DNA of 64,000 nucleotides from Littorina saxatilis (Eukaryota; Mollusca; Gastropoda; Littorinimorpha; Littorinidae), in the NCBI RefSeq assembly GCF_037325665.1, contig NC_090254.1, forward strand, positions 39,197,647 through 39,261,646, written 5' to 3'. How positions within the stretch are numbered: the stretch's first letter is position 1; each line of letters starts with the position of its first letter. The notes under the pieces are model-generated. The model saw only the letters and a program-made list of their open reading frames with translations. It was not told the origin of the DNA and did no database searches. The position numbers and the translations under genes were made by a program. Below, piece after piece: positions 10,604 to 21,625 of the stretch.

Positions 10604-10919
10604 AAACATGTAATGTTGATTCTGAAAGTTTATATTATGACAAAATTAAGCCTGGACAATGTTCAGGTTCATTGGGTTTATTGAGCCAAGATCAGATTAC
10701 AAATAGATATATAATTTATCATATATGCATTAATGATTCATGCAGTGTTTCAATCACTGAAAATCAGAGTCTAGAATAACACACACACACACATGTATAC
10801 AATTCCAAACATCTGTAAGTGTTGTGAATTGAAGAGAAAAAAAAAATAGAGACAAAATAAAAAGTAATGCATGTGACAGTCACGTTTGGTACATTTGTGT
10901 GTGGATAAGAATGATGATT

Positions 10920-10980
10920 CTTTCTTTCTTTATTTGGTGTTTAACGTCGTTTTCAACCATTCAAGGTTATATCGCGACGG
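10920..10980 (-). mobile_element. SINE family A tail-only insertion, 61 bp
   Basis: Direct repeats GAATGATGATT (10909-10919 and 10981-10991) flank 61 bp holding the CTTT repeat and the conserved tail, with the variant CCATTCAAGG. Confidence 0.85.
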
Positions 10981-11020
10981 GAATGATGATTTCATAATAA
11001 TGTTCTGATACAAAAGGTAC

Positions 11021-11083
11021 TTTCTTTCTTTCTTTATTTGGTGTTTAACGTCGTTTTCAACCATTCAAGGTTATATCGCGACA
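11021..11083 (-). mobile_element. SINE family A tail-only fragment, about 63 bp
   Basis: Same piece and same CCATTCAAGG variant as the copy 40 bp to the left. No target duplication was recognised, so it could be a second insertion or a local copy of its neighbour. It lies just downstream of the zinc-finger gene's remnants. Confidence 0.7.
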
Positions 11084-11106
11084 GAATGTTCACACTTTGT
11101 TCGTCC

Positions 11107-11353
<247 letters not shown>

Positions 11354-12891
11354 TCATTCTCCTGCATGTGTTAACACGTGTTCCTTTAGGTTACTAGGAC
11401 GGGTGAATGTAGCGTCACATAATGTGCATGAATGTTTTAGCCCCGCATGTTTGGACATGTGCTGTTGCAAATAACTTGGACGGCTAAATGCAGCTTCACA
11501 AATTGTACACTGATGTGGTTTTTCTCCTGTATGTTTAAAATTGTGTTTCTTCAATGCACTGGAGCAGGTAAATGCTGCATCACACTGTGTACACGGATAT
11601 GGGCGTTCTCCTGTATGTATCAACATGTGTGCTTTCAGATTGCTTAACCATTTGAATGTCGCTCTACATTGGGAGCACTGATGCGGTCGTTCTTCTGTAT
11701 GTCTTAACATATGTTGCTTCAAGGAGCTAGGGCGAGTGAATGCGGCATTACATTGATTACACTTATGTGGTTTCACTCCTGTATGGTTTAACATGTGTGT
11801 TTTCAAACTGTTGAACCACTTGAATGCAGCATCACAAACAGTGCAATGGTGTGGTCGTTCCTCTGAATGTGTAACCATGTGATGTCCCAAGGTGCCAGAG
11901 TCTGCAAAAGTAGCACTGCACTGTCCACACTGATAAGGCCGTTCTTTGGTATGTGTTAACATATGTCTCTTCAGGCTACCAGAGTGGTTGAATGCAGAGC
12001 TACACAGTTTACACTGATGTGGACGCTCTCCTGTATGTGTTAACATGTGTTGTTTCAAGTGACCGGTGCGGATGAAGGTAGCATCACATTGAGAACATGC
12101 ATGTGGTCTTTGTTTCGAGTCCAAAGAATCCAGCTGCTTCAAAGTTTCTTGATTCTTTTTTGCCCCATCTTCCTTCAAAGCACCCAATCTTGGAAAGGCT
12201 CCAAGCGACTGGCTCAGTTTGGGGTGTTGTTCTGCGATTACGGAGATGTGCTCTTTCACAAAAGTGCGTGGTCTTACTAAAACAGTAGATCCCTGTGCAT
12301 GTGCCTGACAGTCTTCTGAATCTAATCTGTCATGTCTTCCGAAAGTGTCCAAATAATTCCCTTGACTCTGTTCCACTACAGATGGAGCTTGACGCACATA
12401 AAGACGGTTTCCTGAAATACAACGGTCAAAGTCTGTGTGCTCAGTACATCTGCCAGCTACTTTTGTGCAGACGGCAACACTGGTGCTTTTGTTCAAGGTT
12501 TCCGACACAGCCTCGCTCAAACAACCTGAGTTTTCTTCAGGATCTGCAGGCTCACACTTTATGCTGGTCTGATGTCGAGAATCTGCATCAACCGCTGCCA
12601 TATTGGTGGCGTGGAAGGGGTGATGCTCACTCTGTATGTCAGAATTAACCTCCATTTGCTCTGTTTTGATACTGACGGTGTACCCGCCACTGGCACCATC
12701 AGCTTTATCTGCAGAGCATGGTATTTTCCAGTCACTTCCTGCTTCTGAACAAGAGTATAGTTCATTTTCCGACTGTCTTCTTCTTGACCTTTCCATCGCC
12801 AAAGTATCAGTTGCTGCAACTTCTCTTTCAGATGTCAGTCCTGTGGGGGTAGTGGCTGTCTTCTCTATGATGTTGTCTTCTCTGAATGACA
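11354..12891 (-). CDS. C2H2 zinc-finger protein, coding exon 2 (fingers)
   Basis: This exon starts after the acceptor CTTTTTCAG (AG at 12893-12892) in phase 1 and ends at a TGA. With exon 1 it gives a protein of 546 residues. The first 290 or so residues are acidic, low in structure, and contain short charged motifs (SIKTEQMEV, SIKCEPADPEEN) resembling SUMO-acceptor KxE sites. Nine tandem C2H2 fingers fill about residues 295-546, each C-x2-C-x12-H-x3-H, joined by TGERP-type linkers (TGERPHQ, TKERPYQ, SEERPHH, TGVKPHK). Such proteins bind DNA sequence-specifically in the nucleus. No KRAB, SCAN or BTB domain is visible. The exact target and role are unknown; regulation by DNA binding is inferred from the family. 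Confidence 0.9.
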
Positions 12892-15036
12892 CTGAAAAAG
12901 AAAAGTACATGTAATTGAAGTCAACAGTTAAAAGGATACTACTGATCTGACAGACAATGTATCAATCAAACTTAACATGTCTTTACCCTTGCTTGACCCC
13001 ACAGTGACCTAGAGATTTGAGGATCAAACAGGCTTTCACTATGTCTGAAGGTCATACAACCCTAAAAGTGTGTGGAGTTTCAAAGCTTTAACTGTAGGTT
13101 TCAAAAACATTCAAGAAAATCTCCACACTAATTTTGTGTACATGTGTCAGCTGGCAGTCTGTCACAGCTGAGTCCCTCCTATGACTTAGTGATTACTCAG
13201 AAGATATGGTGCGCCAAATTGATATTACTATCGTTAACAGTTATAAAGGGTTTTGAAACTATCGTTAACTGATATGTAGAGTTTCGAAACTATCGTTATC
13301 TGTTAAATAGAGTTTCGAAACTATCGTTAACTGTTATTTAGAGTTATATCAATAGCGCGTTTGTGCGCGCTATTGCTAAAACTATAACAGATAACGAGGG
13401 TTTCGCAAAACGGCGGCATGGTGCTCGCAAGTGATATTACTATCGTTAACTGTTATATAGAGTTTCTAAAAATAGCGAAGGCGTGGTCGGATGTTTCGAT
13501 GCCGGCAAAATGGCTGCTGAACGTTTCGTTCGAGCGAATTTGCACTAAATTACTACAACATTTAGTAGATCATATTCAACTAACTGTCAAACTCAAACTC
13601 AAACTCAAACTCAAATTTTATTGGCTTCAATTTTCATAGAAGAATTTGTCTTGCGCTTGGGAGAAAGTAAGAGTATAACATATAAAAACAGCATTCATAT
13701 CACATTTCATGTATCACACACAGTAATCACTAGTATAAGCCTACAATTATCACATTTGTACCTGTATCATACATGCAAATAAATAGTATCACATTTCCAC
13801 GTATCACACACAATATATACATTACATAACATACAGCAAGCTTCCATCTCCCGCGCCCCCCCCCCCCCCCCCCCCACACATACATATCCTCGCACGTGCG
13901 TCGACTCCATACAAATAACATCATCAGTCCATTAACTAAAATGCACAATGACTAGTAGTGGGTACATGATACTTAAATACGTGCTCAACTAGACCTGCTA
14001 ACTAAAATAATAACAGAAACAAAAACAAGGACTGGGCACAACATTTACACGTGTGTGACCTACTTACATCAAGTGCCTGTGATCTATAAATAACAATGAT
14101 TGCGTTTAAAGTAAAACATGAATAATGCCGATGTTTGCTAACAATGAATACATAACAACTAAGATAAGAATGTATGTGCTTTCATAATATGATTATTTTA
14201 TAAAACACAGTGGGGAAATTTGGAAAATAATTTTTATACGAAAATTTTTATCGTCTGATAAGTCCATTTCGCTGCTTCGTTTAATCAAGTAATCAAATCT
14301 TCGTTACAGCTAGCACGCTTCCTGTTTTCACAGAAATATTGGTCAGTGTCAGCTTGACCCGTTCTCGCCGCTGCCGCGCTGTGTCAGTGCGGGTCAGTTT
14401 GTACACATACGGCTGGCATGCATGCAGTGGGCAACGGTCAGTGTCAGATTGACCCGTCCAGTACCCAAAACACGATGCGATAGCATGCAGTGTTTTCCAA
14501 AACGCGTCGTGGGGGATGTCACTCGGGAAACACGTTGTTTTGTGTTTGTTTTGAAAAATACCCACTGTTTTGTGTAGTGCGTCTGTCATGGTCTTGTCCG
14601 CGAATATTCAGTAGGCCTACCGTCTTCAAACCGCACACGTGGAAAACGGTACGGCCGAAAGTACAAAAGGGCCTAAAGCTAATATTAAACAAACGACAAC
14701 AGAAGAACGGTCAATAACTAATGTTGTAGTTTTTTTAATTGTGTTTCTAGTTCAAATGTACATTTCGTAGCATAAAGACAGTTTTGCAATGGCATTTCAG
14801 GGTTTTCCCATTTGGGAACAATACCGACGCGCTTTTGATAAAACTATCGTTAGCTGTTATATAGAGTTTCTGAAACTCTATATAACAGATAACGATAGTT
14901 TCGAAACTCTACATAACAGTTAACGATAGTTTCAAAACTCTGTATAACAGTTAACGATAGTTTCAAAACCCTATATAACAGTTAACGATAGTAATATCAA
15001 TTTGGCGCACCATAAGAAGAGTCAAAATATACTAAC
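12892..15036 (-). other. Intron of the zinc-finger gene
   Basis: Bounded on the minus strand by donor GTTAGT (15036-15031) and acceptor CAG (12894-12892). Of its 2.1 kb, 1.8 kb is a single TIR element (13205-15014). The donor lies only about 20 bp from the element's end. Confidence 0.85.
13205..15014. mobile_element. 1.8-kb TIR element with 6-bp duplication AGAAGA
   Basis: Ends are TATGGTGCGCCAAATTGAT and its complement, flanked by AGAAGA at 13199-13204 and 15015-15020. Both ends continue into about 150 bp of tandem units of roughly 36 bp (ACTATCGTTAACTGTTATAT...GTTTCGAA), three to four per side. Another unit lies at 13436-13471. The interior (13480-14830) has no recognisable transposase. 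It holds an (ACTCAA)n stretch, a poly-C tract and GTCAGTGTCAG...TTGACCCG repeats near 14340-14460. TAT...ATA ends plus a 6-bp duplication would fit IS3EU elements as I recall them. The assignment is tentative. Confidence 0.8.
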
Positions 15037-15139
15037 CATGTCGATACTGATCAGCCAGGTAGCAGGAATCCTCTGCCTCTTCAGCGACATCAACCTCTAT
15101 CTTGAATTCTGTCGCAACTGCTGCGCCCTCTTCCTCCAT
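15037..15139 (-). CDS. C2H2 zinc-finger protein, coding exon 1
   Basis: On the minus strand the acceptor TTTTTTGTGTTACAG (AG at 15142-15141) is followed by G and then ATG at 15139. The exon encodes 34 codons, an acidic start MEEEGAAVATEFKIEVDVAE containing an FKIEV motif, and ends CAT-G/GTTAGT in phase 1. This joins exon 2 in frame as H-V-SFRED. Because an acceptor precedes the ATG, at least one non-coding 5' exon must lie at higher coordinates; it was not identified. The start is supported by the splice fit and by being the first ATG after the acceptor. Confidence 0.8.
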
Positions 15140-15587
15140 CCTGTAACACAAAAAAATGCATCTGATATGTGACCCTCCACCACGAAATGAGTCGCATGTC
15201 ACCTCGCGCGGTTCTGCGGGGAGTGTCTGGTAACAGTGTGAGAGTCACCTTAGTCACAGGCTTATAACTCAACAGTTTTTGCTCTTTTCTAAAACGGTTT
15301 TCACCACTGGATAGAGCATAAAAAACTCTTTAGGAAAATGTAAAAATGTGAAAATCATGCAACGGTGACATGCGACTCATTCCGTGGTGGAGCGTTCCCC
15401 CCTCCACACACACACACAAAAAGGCTGTCAGCGCAGACTCCCCCCCCCCCCCCCCCCCCCCCCCCCCAGGTCTTCAGGACAATCATATAAGGCCTGGCTC
15501 TGAGGAGCCAGCTCATAAGCACCCCCTGTTCAAAATTCACTCCCTTCCTGTTCAATTCAAAGAACTGTGGAAAAAGATTGATAAGGC
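15140..15587. other. Upstream intron of the zinc-finger gene with homopolymer tracts
   Basis: Contains two inverted 'GAGTCGCATGTCAC' / 'GTGACATGCGACTCATTC' segments near 15190 and 15364-15383, which mark a small inverted-repeat element of about 210 bp, followed by a (CA) run and a poly-C tract at about 15440-15468. No exon was found. Confidence 0.4.
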
Positions 15588-16630
15588 TTAAAAAAAAAAA
15601 ATAGCCTGTTTACGGTATCCCGATCGACCCTATTTTTTCATGCGCCCTTAGACTTTTTTTTGGCATCTGGGAAAAAAGAAAAGAAAAAAAAAGGTCTGTT
15701 TTTTTGGCAAAATAACTTAAAAATGTTTTTTTCGAACAAAAAATATAAACAAGAAGGGCAAAGCCCATACGACTCACATGCTTGACCTTGACCTTTACAT
15801 GACCTTGACCTTCAGAGTCAAGGTCAAATAACTAAACCTAGCAATGACATCATACACTAAGAACTGCTTTACACATTTTTTCTACCAAAATACATGTGAC
15901 CTTGACCCAAGGTCAAGGTCATGCAACACAAAGCTGTTAATTCAAGACATAGGAAGTACAATGGTGCTTATTGGCTCTTTCTACCATGAGATATGGTCAC
16001 TTTTAGTGGTTCACTACCTTATTTTGGTCACATTTCATAAGGGTCAAAGTGACCTTGACCTTGATCATATGTGACCAAATGTGTCTCATGATGAAAGCAT
16101 AACATGTGCCCCACATAATTTTTAAGTTTGAAACAGTTATCTTCCATAGTTCAGGGTCAAGGTCACTTCAAAATATGTATACAATCCAACTTTGAAGAGC
16201 TCCTGTGACCTTGACGCAAGGTAAACCAAACTGGTATCAAAAGATGGGGCTTACTTTGCCCTATATATCATATATAGGTGAGGTATTCAATCTCAAAAAC
16301 TTCAGAGAAAATGTGAAAAATGTGAAAAATAGCTGTTTTTTAGACAACATTTATGGCCCCTGCGACCTTGACCTTGAAGCAAGGTCAAGATGCTATGTAT
16401 GTTTTTTGGGGCCTTGTCATCATACACCATCTTGCCAAATTTGGTACTGATAGACTGAATAGTGTCCAAGAAATATCCAACGTTAAAGTTTTCCGGACTC
16501 GGGTGAGTACATAGACTCACTTTTGCTTCGCATGTGAGTCAAAAATATAACGCGACCTACCGACCCTAATTTTTTTTTGGCCTATGTTACCGTAAACAGA
16601 TTTTTTTTGGGGGGGTGGGGGGGGCCTAAG
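15588..16630. mobile_element. MITE with TGTTTACGGTA termini, split by an insertion
   Basis: The left end has an A-tract then ATAGCCTGTTTACGGTATCC; the right end has ATGTTACCGTAAACAGATTTTTT and GGCC. Conserved subterminal blocks CGACCCTATTTTTT and CGACCCTAATTTTTT are also inverted. A 792-bp repeat interrupts it at 15749-16540. Related left-end sequence occurs at 44145-44235. Confidence 0.7.
15749..16540 (+). mobile_element. TGACCTTGA-rich repeat (copy 1), 10-bp duplication
   Basis: AAAAATATAA flanks it at 15739-15748 and 16541-16550. It begins ACAAGAAGGGCAAAGCCCAT (a small hairpin GGGCAAAGCCC) then GACTCACATGC, and ends GCATGTGAGTC. The interior holds about ten copies of TGACCTTGA or its complement TCAAGGTCA. 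Other copies: 20160-21012 (inverted), 21013-21625 (partial) and 44244-44395 (left part). It is non-coding, and the transposon class is unknown. Confidence 0.75.
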
Positions 16631-17045
16631 ATCAGGGTTGGGTTCAGAAAGACTTGTATTTCGGCAACAGCGCGGTCACTGATGAGCGACTGACCGTAGC
16701 GAGAGATGCGGTTCATTTGCAGGTGTCAGCGAGATTCTGTCGAAGTATCTCGATGCAAAGCAGATTTATCTTTTGCCATACAAATGTTGTTTTTTGTTTG
16801 TTTCCATGTTCAGTATGTATTAACTGTATTTCGTTTTAAATAATGCTGCTTCACTCTAGCCTCGGGACCAGTGACACACGCTGCTTGGTTCGTGGACGAA
16901 TTCCGTGATACGGGCAATGGCCAATGCCGAATCACTGAGTGACGCATAAGCTGCTTTGTGATCTCAGTTCAATCACCGAAATGCTTTGGAATAAAGAATA
17001 AAGCAAAGGAAATTAAGAGAGGGGGGGGGGGGGGGGAAGAATAAG
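16631..17045. repeat. Fragment of a dispersed repeat, then a G-tract
   Basis: 16640-16760 (CAGAAAGACTTGTATTTCGG, CAACAGCGC, GATGAGCG) matches in inverted orientation 50450-50570 (GACTTGCGCTGTTGCCGAA). The copy at 50.5 kb lies inside a CAGACCTG element, so this may be a fragment of that family. A poly-G tract lies near 17018-17035. No gene was found. Confidence 0.5.
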
Positions 17046-17049
17046 TTAA

Positions 17050-17769
17050 AGGCACAGTAAGCCTCCCGTAAACCATCACAGACACTGTCAGGCTTTTACA
17101 CACAGTACAAACACCCTTCCATTTGAACGCTCACCAAACGGGAACATCCTAGGTGCCCTTCGTAAAGAGCGAGCAATTTTCAAAGAATTTATTTTTGCGT
17201 GGTTTATCTTACCCTGAGCCACCGTAAACCCATGTGATCCAGTTTCCCTTTTTCACAATGTAGTCATCAGTTAGTAATTTGAATGCGACTAGATGTGAGC
17301 TTATCTGCAATAGCACGTTATTTTGTACCTCTCACTATGCACGAAACAAACGGCTGTGGTTCACAAGAACTCTAGCGATGGCTTTTGACTGTTCAGAGGA
17401 ACTGACGATGCCTATAAACCGTCGTCTGCTACGAGAACCACGACCTTGCGTGATCCTGGTTCTGGGCTTTTCTTTTTTTCAAAACTTCGAATTGTACTGA
17501 TCTTGTCTTGATGAAAAAAGAATTCTGTTTGTGTAACAAGCTGTCAATTTATTATTTAGATTTTAAAAGTTAGGTCTAGCGCTAAAACGCACCACGGTCT
17601 GATTGTCTCTGAGCAATCGGCGCAAAATTAATTCTTTAAAAATTGCTCGCTCTTTACGTAGGGCACCTAGGGTGTTCCTGTTTGGTGAGTGTTCAAATGG
17701 AAGGGTGTTTGTACTGTGTGTAAAAGCCTGACAGTATCTGTGATGGTTTACGGGAGGCTTACTGTGCCT
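17050..17769. mobile_element. TTAA-flanked MITE with about 145-bp TIRs
   Basis: TTAA at 17046-17049 and 17770-17773 flanks inverted ends starting AGGCACAGTAAGCCTCCC. The TIRs extend to about 17190 and back to about 17628 (AAAGAGCGAGCAATTTT). A TTAA duplication is typical of piggyBac and Kolobok elements. The interior shows no transposase. Confidence 0.78.
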
Positions 17770-17799
17770 TTAAACAGATTATTTTTTAACAGAAAAAAT

Positions 17800-17882
17800 A
17801 CAAATGGACCGACAATGGCAAGGCTCGAACTGGCGACCTCATGATCTCTAGCGCATATCACTACCGACTGAGCCAAGAAGGC
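17800..17882 (-). repeat. tRNA-like SINE head
   Basis: On the minus strand TTGGCTCAGTCGGTAGTG resembles a box A and GTCGCCAGTTCGAGCC a box B, about 45 bp apart. No intact acceptor stem could be drawn, so it is a SINE head or tRNA fossil rather than a tRNA gene. Following minus-strand sequence to about 17800 is unremarkable. Confidence 0.45.
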
Positions 17883-18579
17883 AAGCTGACTGATAGGTGA
17901 AAAATAGGAAAGTCTATTTTGTGAGATACTGGTGACTGCCGGTGCTCGAGCCTGGGGACTCCAGATCCGGCTTGCCGGTTCCCAAGCCACTCTGTTGTAC
18001 TGTTTCGTTGGGGCCCAGTTGCTGGCGAGGTAGCACTGGCCGGGTGGTACTGGTCACAGGCTAGCCCCACAGCCCAGGGCCTGAAACTGAAACTGGGTTC
18101 CAGGGCGAATCCCGAAAAGCAGTAGTTTGCCTACCAACCTACCCCTGTTTTCATTTTCGTAGGAACATGTTCCACTTTATCTTTCACTCTATCATCTATG
18201 GGCATTAGGCGCACCAACCAATGATTTCAATGAGGATAACTAGTACTTGTATGGTAGTTGCCCTGTTCAGGGATTCACTGCGAACTCCAACGGATATTCG
18301 CTGCCTTGTCAAGATAAAAGAGGTATTTTCACACACTAGACTTGAAGCTTACCTTGGTGATACCAAAGAGTTTAAATCTTCATGTATTATGATTCTTGGT
18401 CGTATTCCTCTTCGAACAATCAGACGCACTTGACTGTCGACGGCTGCTAAAAAGTCGACGGAGTGACTGACCTTGACAATATAATTGTCTTTTCATCGCA
18501 ATCCTACGAAAATGAGGGGTCCTAGCGATAGGCGTACGAAATCAAATGCAAAACAATTAGTCCAAGCAAATAAGAGAAC
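17883..18579. other. Non-coding flank of the palindrome
   Basis: A GC-rich stretch (17930-18110) reads like SINE body. The rest, up to the abrupt start of the palindrome arm, has no supported gene or repeat end. Confidence 0.35.
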
Positions 18580-20159
18580 AACGTTGAAGTGACAATGACT
18601 AGGTTTAAAATGTCCCTTATCAGAAAGTTCAACCTCAGTCCTTTGATGTTTATTAAACACATTTTCATATAAAGTTGGCGCTTCATATGGAAAAGTGGCT
18701 TTGAAATTGACCCTAATCCTTCTTTGGGCTCTGTAAATGTCGTTTGGGGCTATGGTTGTAAAACGGTATCTACTGGTCACCCCAATGTATAAACTGAAAA
18801 CTCTTTCTGCACCAGAACACGCAGAAAGGATTGTATCTGCCTGATGTCTGATGCTTTTCAAAATCCCCAACCACTAACACCTTCAAAACGGACATTAACT
18901 GACACTGTTGTTTTTCCCTATATAATCCTTACTATTTTTCCGAGACGTCGTCGTGTTGTGTATTTAGCTTGCCACAACCTCATACATGGTCCTAAAAGTT
19001 AAAGTTGAAGAAAATACTAAAGATAAATGAACAAGCTGACGCAGTGTCATTCGCACCGTGAATCCCCCCATGGGAACATACTAAAGTCTGGTTCCAAATA
19101 GGCTCAATTTCCTTCTATTTCTTTGTATTTCTGCCTCGTAGGGGTAGGGGTGTTCAAACCAAAGGCACCTTTAAACCAAAATTCAAATCACACATCTTAC
19201 AATACTAAGACACTCAGCAGTGAAAGGGTGTCTGCTGGTAAAAAATTCCAAACAATCCTAAAAGTACTTCACTACTAAACGTGCTTTTAAAAAGAGCCGT
19301 TATTTTTCCCTCTATAATCAGTATTGTGTTTTCTGCGAACATGTAGTCTATTTAGATGGTTGTCTTGTGCACATGAGTTGCTAAAGCGTTTTCAGTTGGG
19401 CATATGTCGAAAAGCAAAGAATTAGCCCTTTGAAAACCATCAGAACTGTCACACAAAAATAACATTTACCTATCTCACCAACTGACCAAACATAGGGCTT
19501 TTCCTTATGTATTATGTATTGTCGTGTTTTTTGTAGCATACTTGTGAAAACAGCCACCACTGTTGTAAATGATACTTTAAAGAGCATTATTTCATTTTTA
19601 CAGTTGAAGGACAACCTGGACTGCCGTATATTACAGCTGTTTTACAATCAGCCAAAATTTTCTTAACAAACGTATGTTAAGAACAACTCCCATAGTGAAA
19701 TTGAAGGAAAACAAAGTGAAAACCCCCCTGCCATAGAGGAGCTAAAGAATCAACAATAAACGACTGCATGGATAGCTTGATGCACGAATGCATTGCGGAC
19801 ATGTTTGTCTCCAACCAAGAGAAAGTTCCAAAAAATCCCTTTTGTGCTTCTTATTATACAGTGACGTCAAAGACAGCCTTTTCTGCTGTTCATACATTCA
19901 GGGGTTATGGTTACACTAAACGACGTAGTTGTAGCCATACTGCCATCCAGATTTATTTTTTCCTTGCGAGCAGTCACAGGGTGTTTATGCTGTCTGCCAA
20001 CCGTCAGACGACCCCGCCCAAGTCTGTTAAGGGACCGTTTGACCGTTATAGAACGCGTCTTTTTGATTTTTTAGCACATTTGGAAACGGTTGATTTTTAT
20101 CCCTACCATTGTTTCGAAACATTATATAGGAACGTTTTGTGAACAACGGATAATAGCCG

Positions 20160-21012
20160 CTACTCGCATGTGTAGCAAAAGTGAGCGTACATACTCACCC
20201 TGGTCGTACAGCCGTTGTCCGTTGCCCGTCTTCATCTGTCTGTACAAATCATTACCTTTGGATTTTTCTCGAACGCTATGAAGTGAAGAAACACCAAATG
20301 TTGCAAAATGTTGTATGACCCCAAGAGCTCAAAAAAGATACTTGAGAACCTTGACCTTACCTTAAGGTCAAGGTCACAGGGAGAATGAATGTGGTCTAAA
20401 AACTGCAAAATTTCACATTGTGCCAGTTTTCTGGAAAACAAATTAAAAACAGCGGGCTTAGTTTTGTATGGTATACAAGAAAAAGAAAGCCTTATCTTCT
20501 GATACCATTTTGGTTGACCTCGCTTCAATGTCAAGGTCACAGGAGTCCTTCAAAGTTGAATTGTATACATGTTTTGAAGTGACCTTGACCCTGAACTATG
20601 AAAAAAATCTTTCAAACTTCATAATTGTGTGGGGCACATGTTATATACTGATATTGAGCCACATTTAGTCACATATCATCAAGGTCAAGGTCACTTTGCC
20701 CCTTATGAAATGTGACTGAAACGGGCAATTGAATCACTAAAAGTGACAATGTCTCTTTGTAGAAAGTGCCAATAAGTATGTTTATGCTTCCTATGTCTTG
20801 AATTGATAGCCTTGTGATGTGTGACCTTTGATGATCTTGACCTTGGCCAAAGGTCATGTGTAATTTGGTAGGAAAAATCTGTAAACCAGTTCTAATAGTG
20901 TACAATGTCCTTGCCAGCTTCAGTTGTTAGACCTTCACCTTCAAGGTCACCTGAAGGTCAAGGTCACTTTAAGACAAAGGTCAAGCATGAGAGTCGCATG
21001 GGCTTTGCTTTG
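20160..21012 (-). mobile_element. TGACCTTGA-rich repeat (copy 2, inverted)
   Basis: Begins with the reverse of the family's 3' end (CGCATGTGTAGCAAAAGTGAG) and ends near GAGTCGCATGGGCTTTGCT, the reverse of its 5' end. It forms the inner left part of the 4.6-kb palindrome and is rich in TCAAGGTCA/TGACCTTGA. Confidence 0.7.
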
Positions 21013-21625
21013 TTAAGATTTTTTTACCAAGACACATGGATTTCTTTACCCGGCTTGGTCACATTTTTCATAGGGGTCAATGTGACCTTGACCCTAACGA
21101 TATGTGACCAGATGTGGCTCACTATGAAATTCTAACAAACGCCCCACTCAGTGTTTAAGTTTGTAAGAGATATCGTCCATAGTAAAGTTAAAGGGGCAAG
21201 CTCACATCAAAATATGTCTACAATTCAACTTTGAAGGGCTCCTCTGACCTTGACATTGAAGCGAGGTCAACCAAAATGGTATCAGAAGATAAGGCTTTCT
21301 TTTTCTTGTATACCATACAAAACTAAGCCCGCTGTTTTTAATTTGTTTTCCAGAAAACTGGCACAATGTGACATTTTGCAGTTTTTAGACCACATTAATT
21401 CTCCCTGTGACCTTGACCTTATGGTAAGGTCAAGGTTCTCAAGTATCTTTTTTGAGCTCTTGGGGTCATACAACATTTTGCAACATTTGGTGTTTCTTCA
21501 CTTCATAGCGTTGGAGAAATATCCAAAGGTAATGTTCAGTACAGACAGATAAAGACGGGCAACGGACAACGGCTGGACGACCAGGGTGAGTATGTACGCT
21601 CACTTTTGCTACACATGCGAGTAGC
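21013..21625 (+). mobile_element. TGACCTTGA-rich repeat (copy 3, partial)
   Basis: Forward-oriented 3' part ending GTGAGTATGTACGCTCAC...CACATGCGAGTAGC. It meets copy 2 head to head, so the palindrome's centre consists of two inverted copies of this repeat. Confidence 0.65.
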
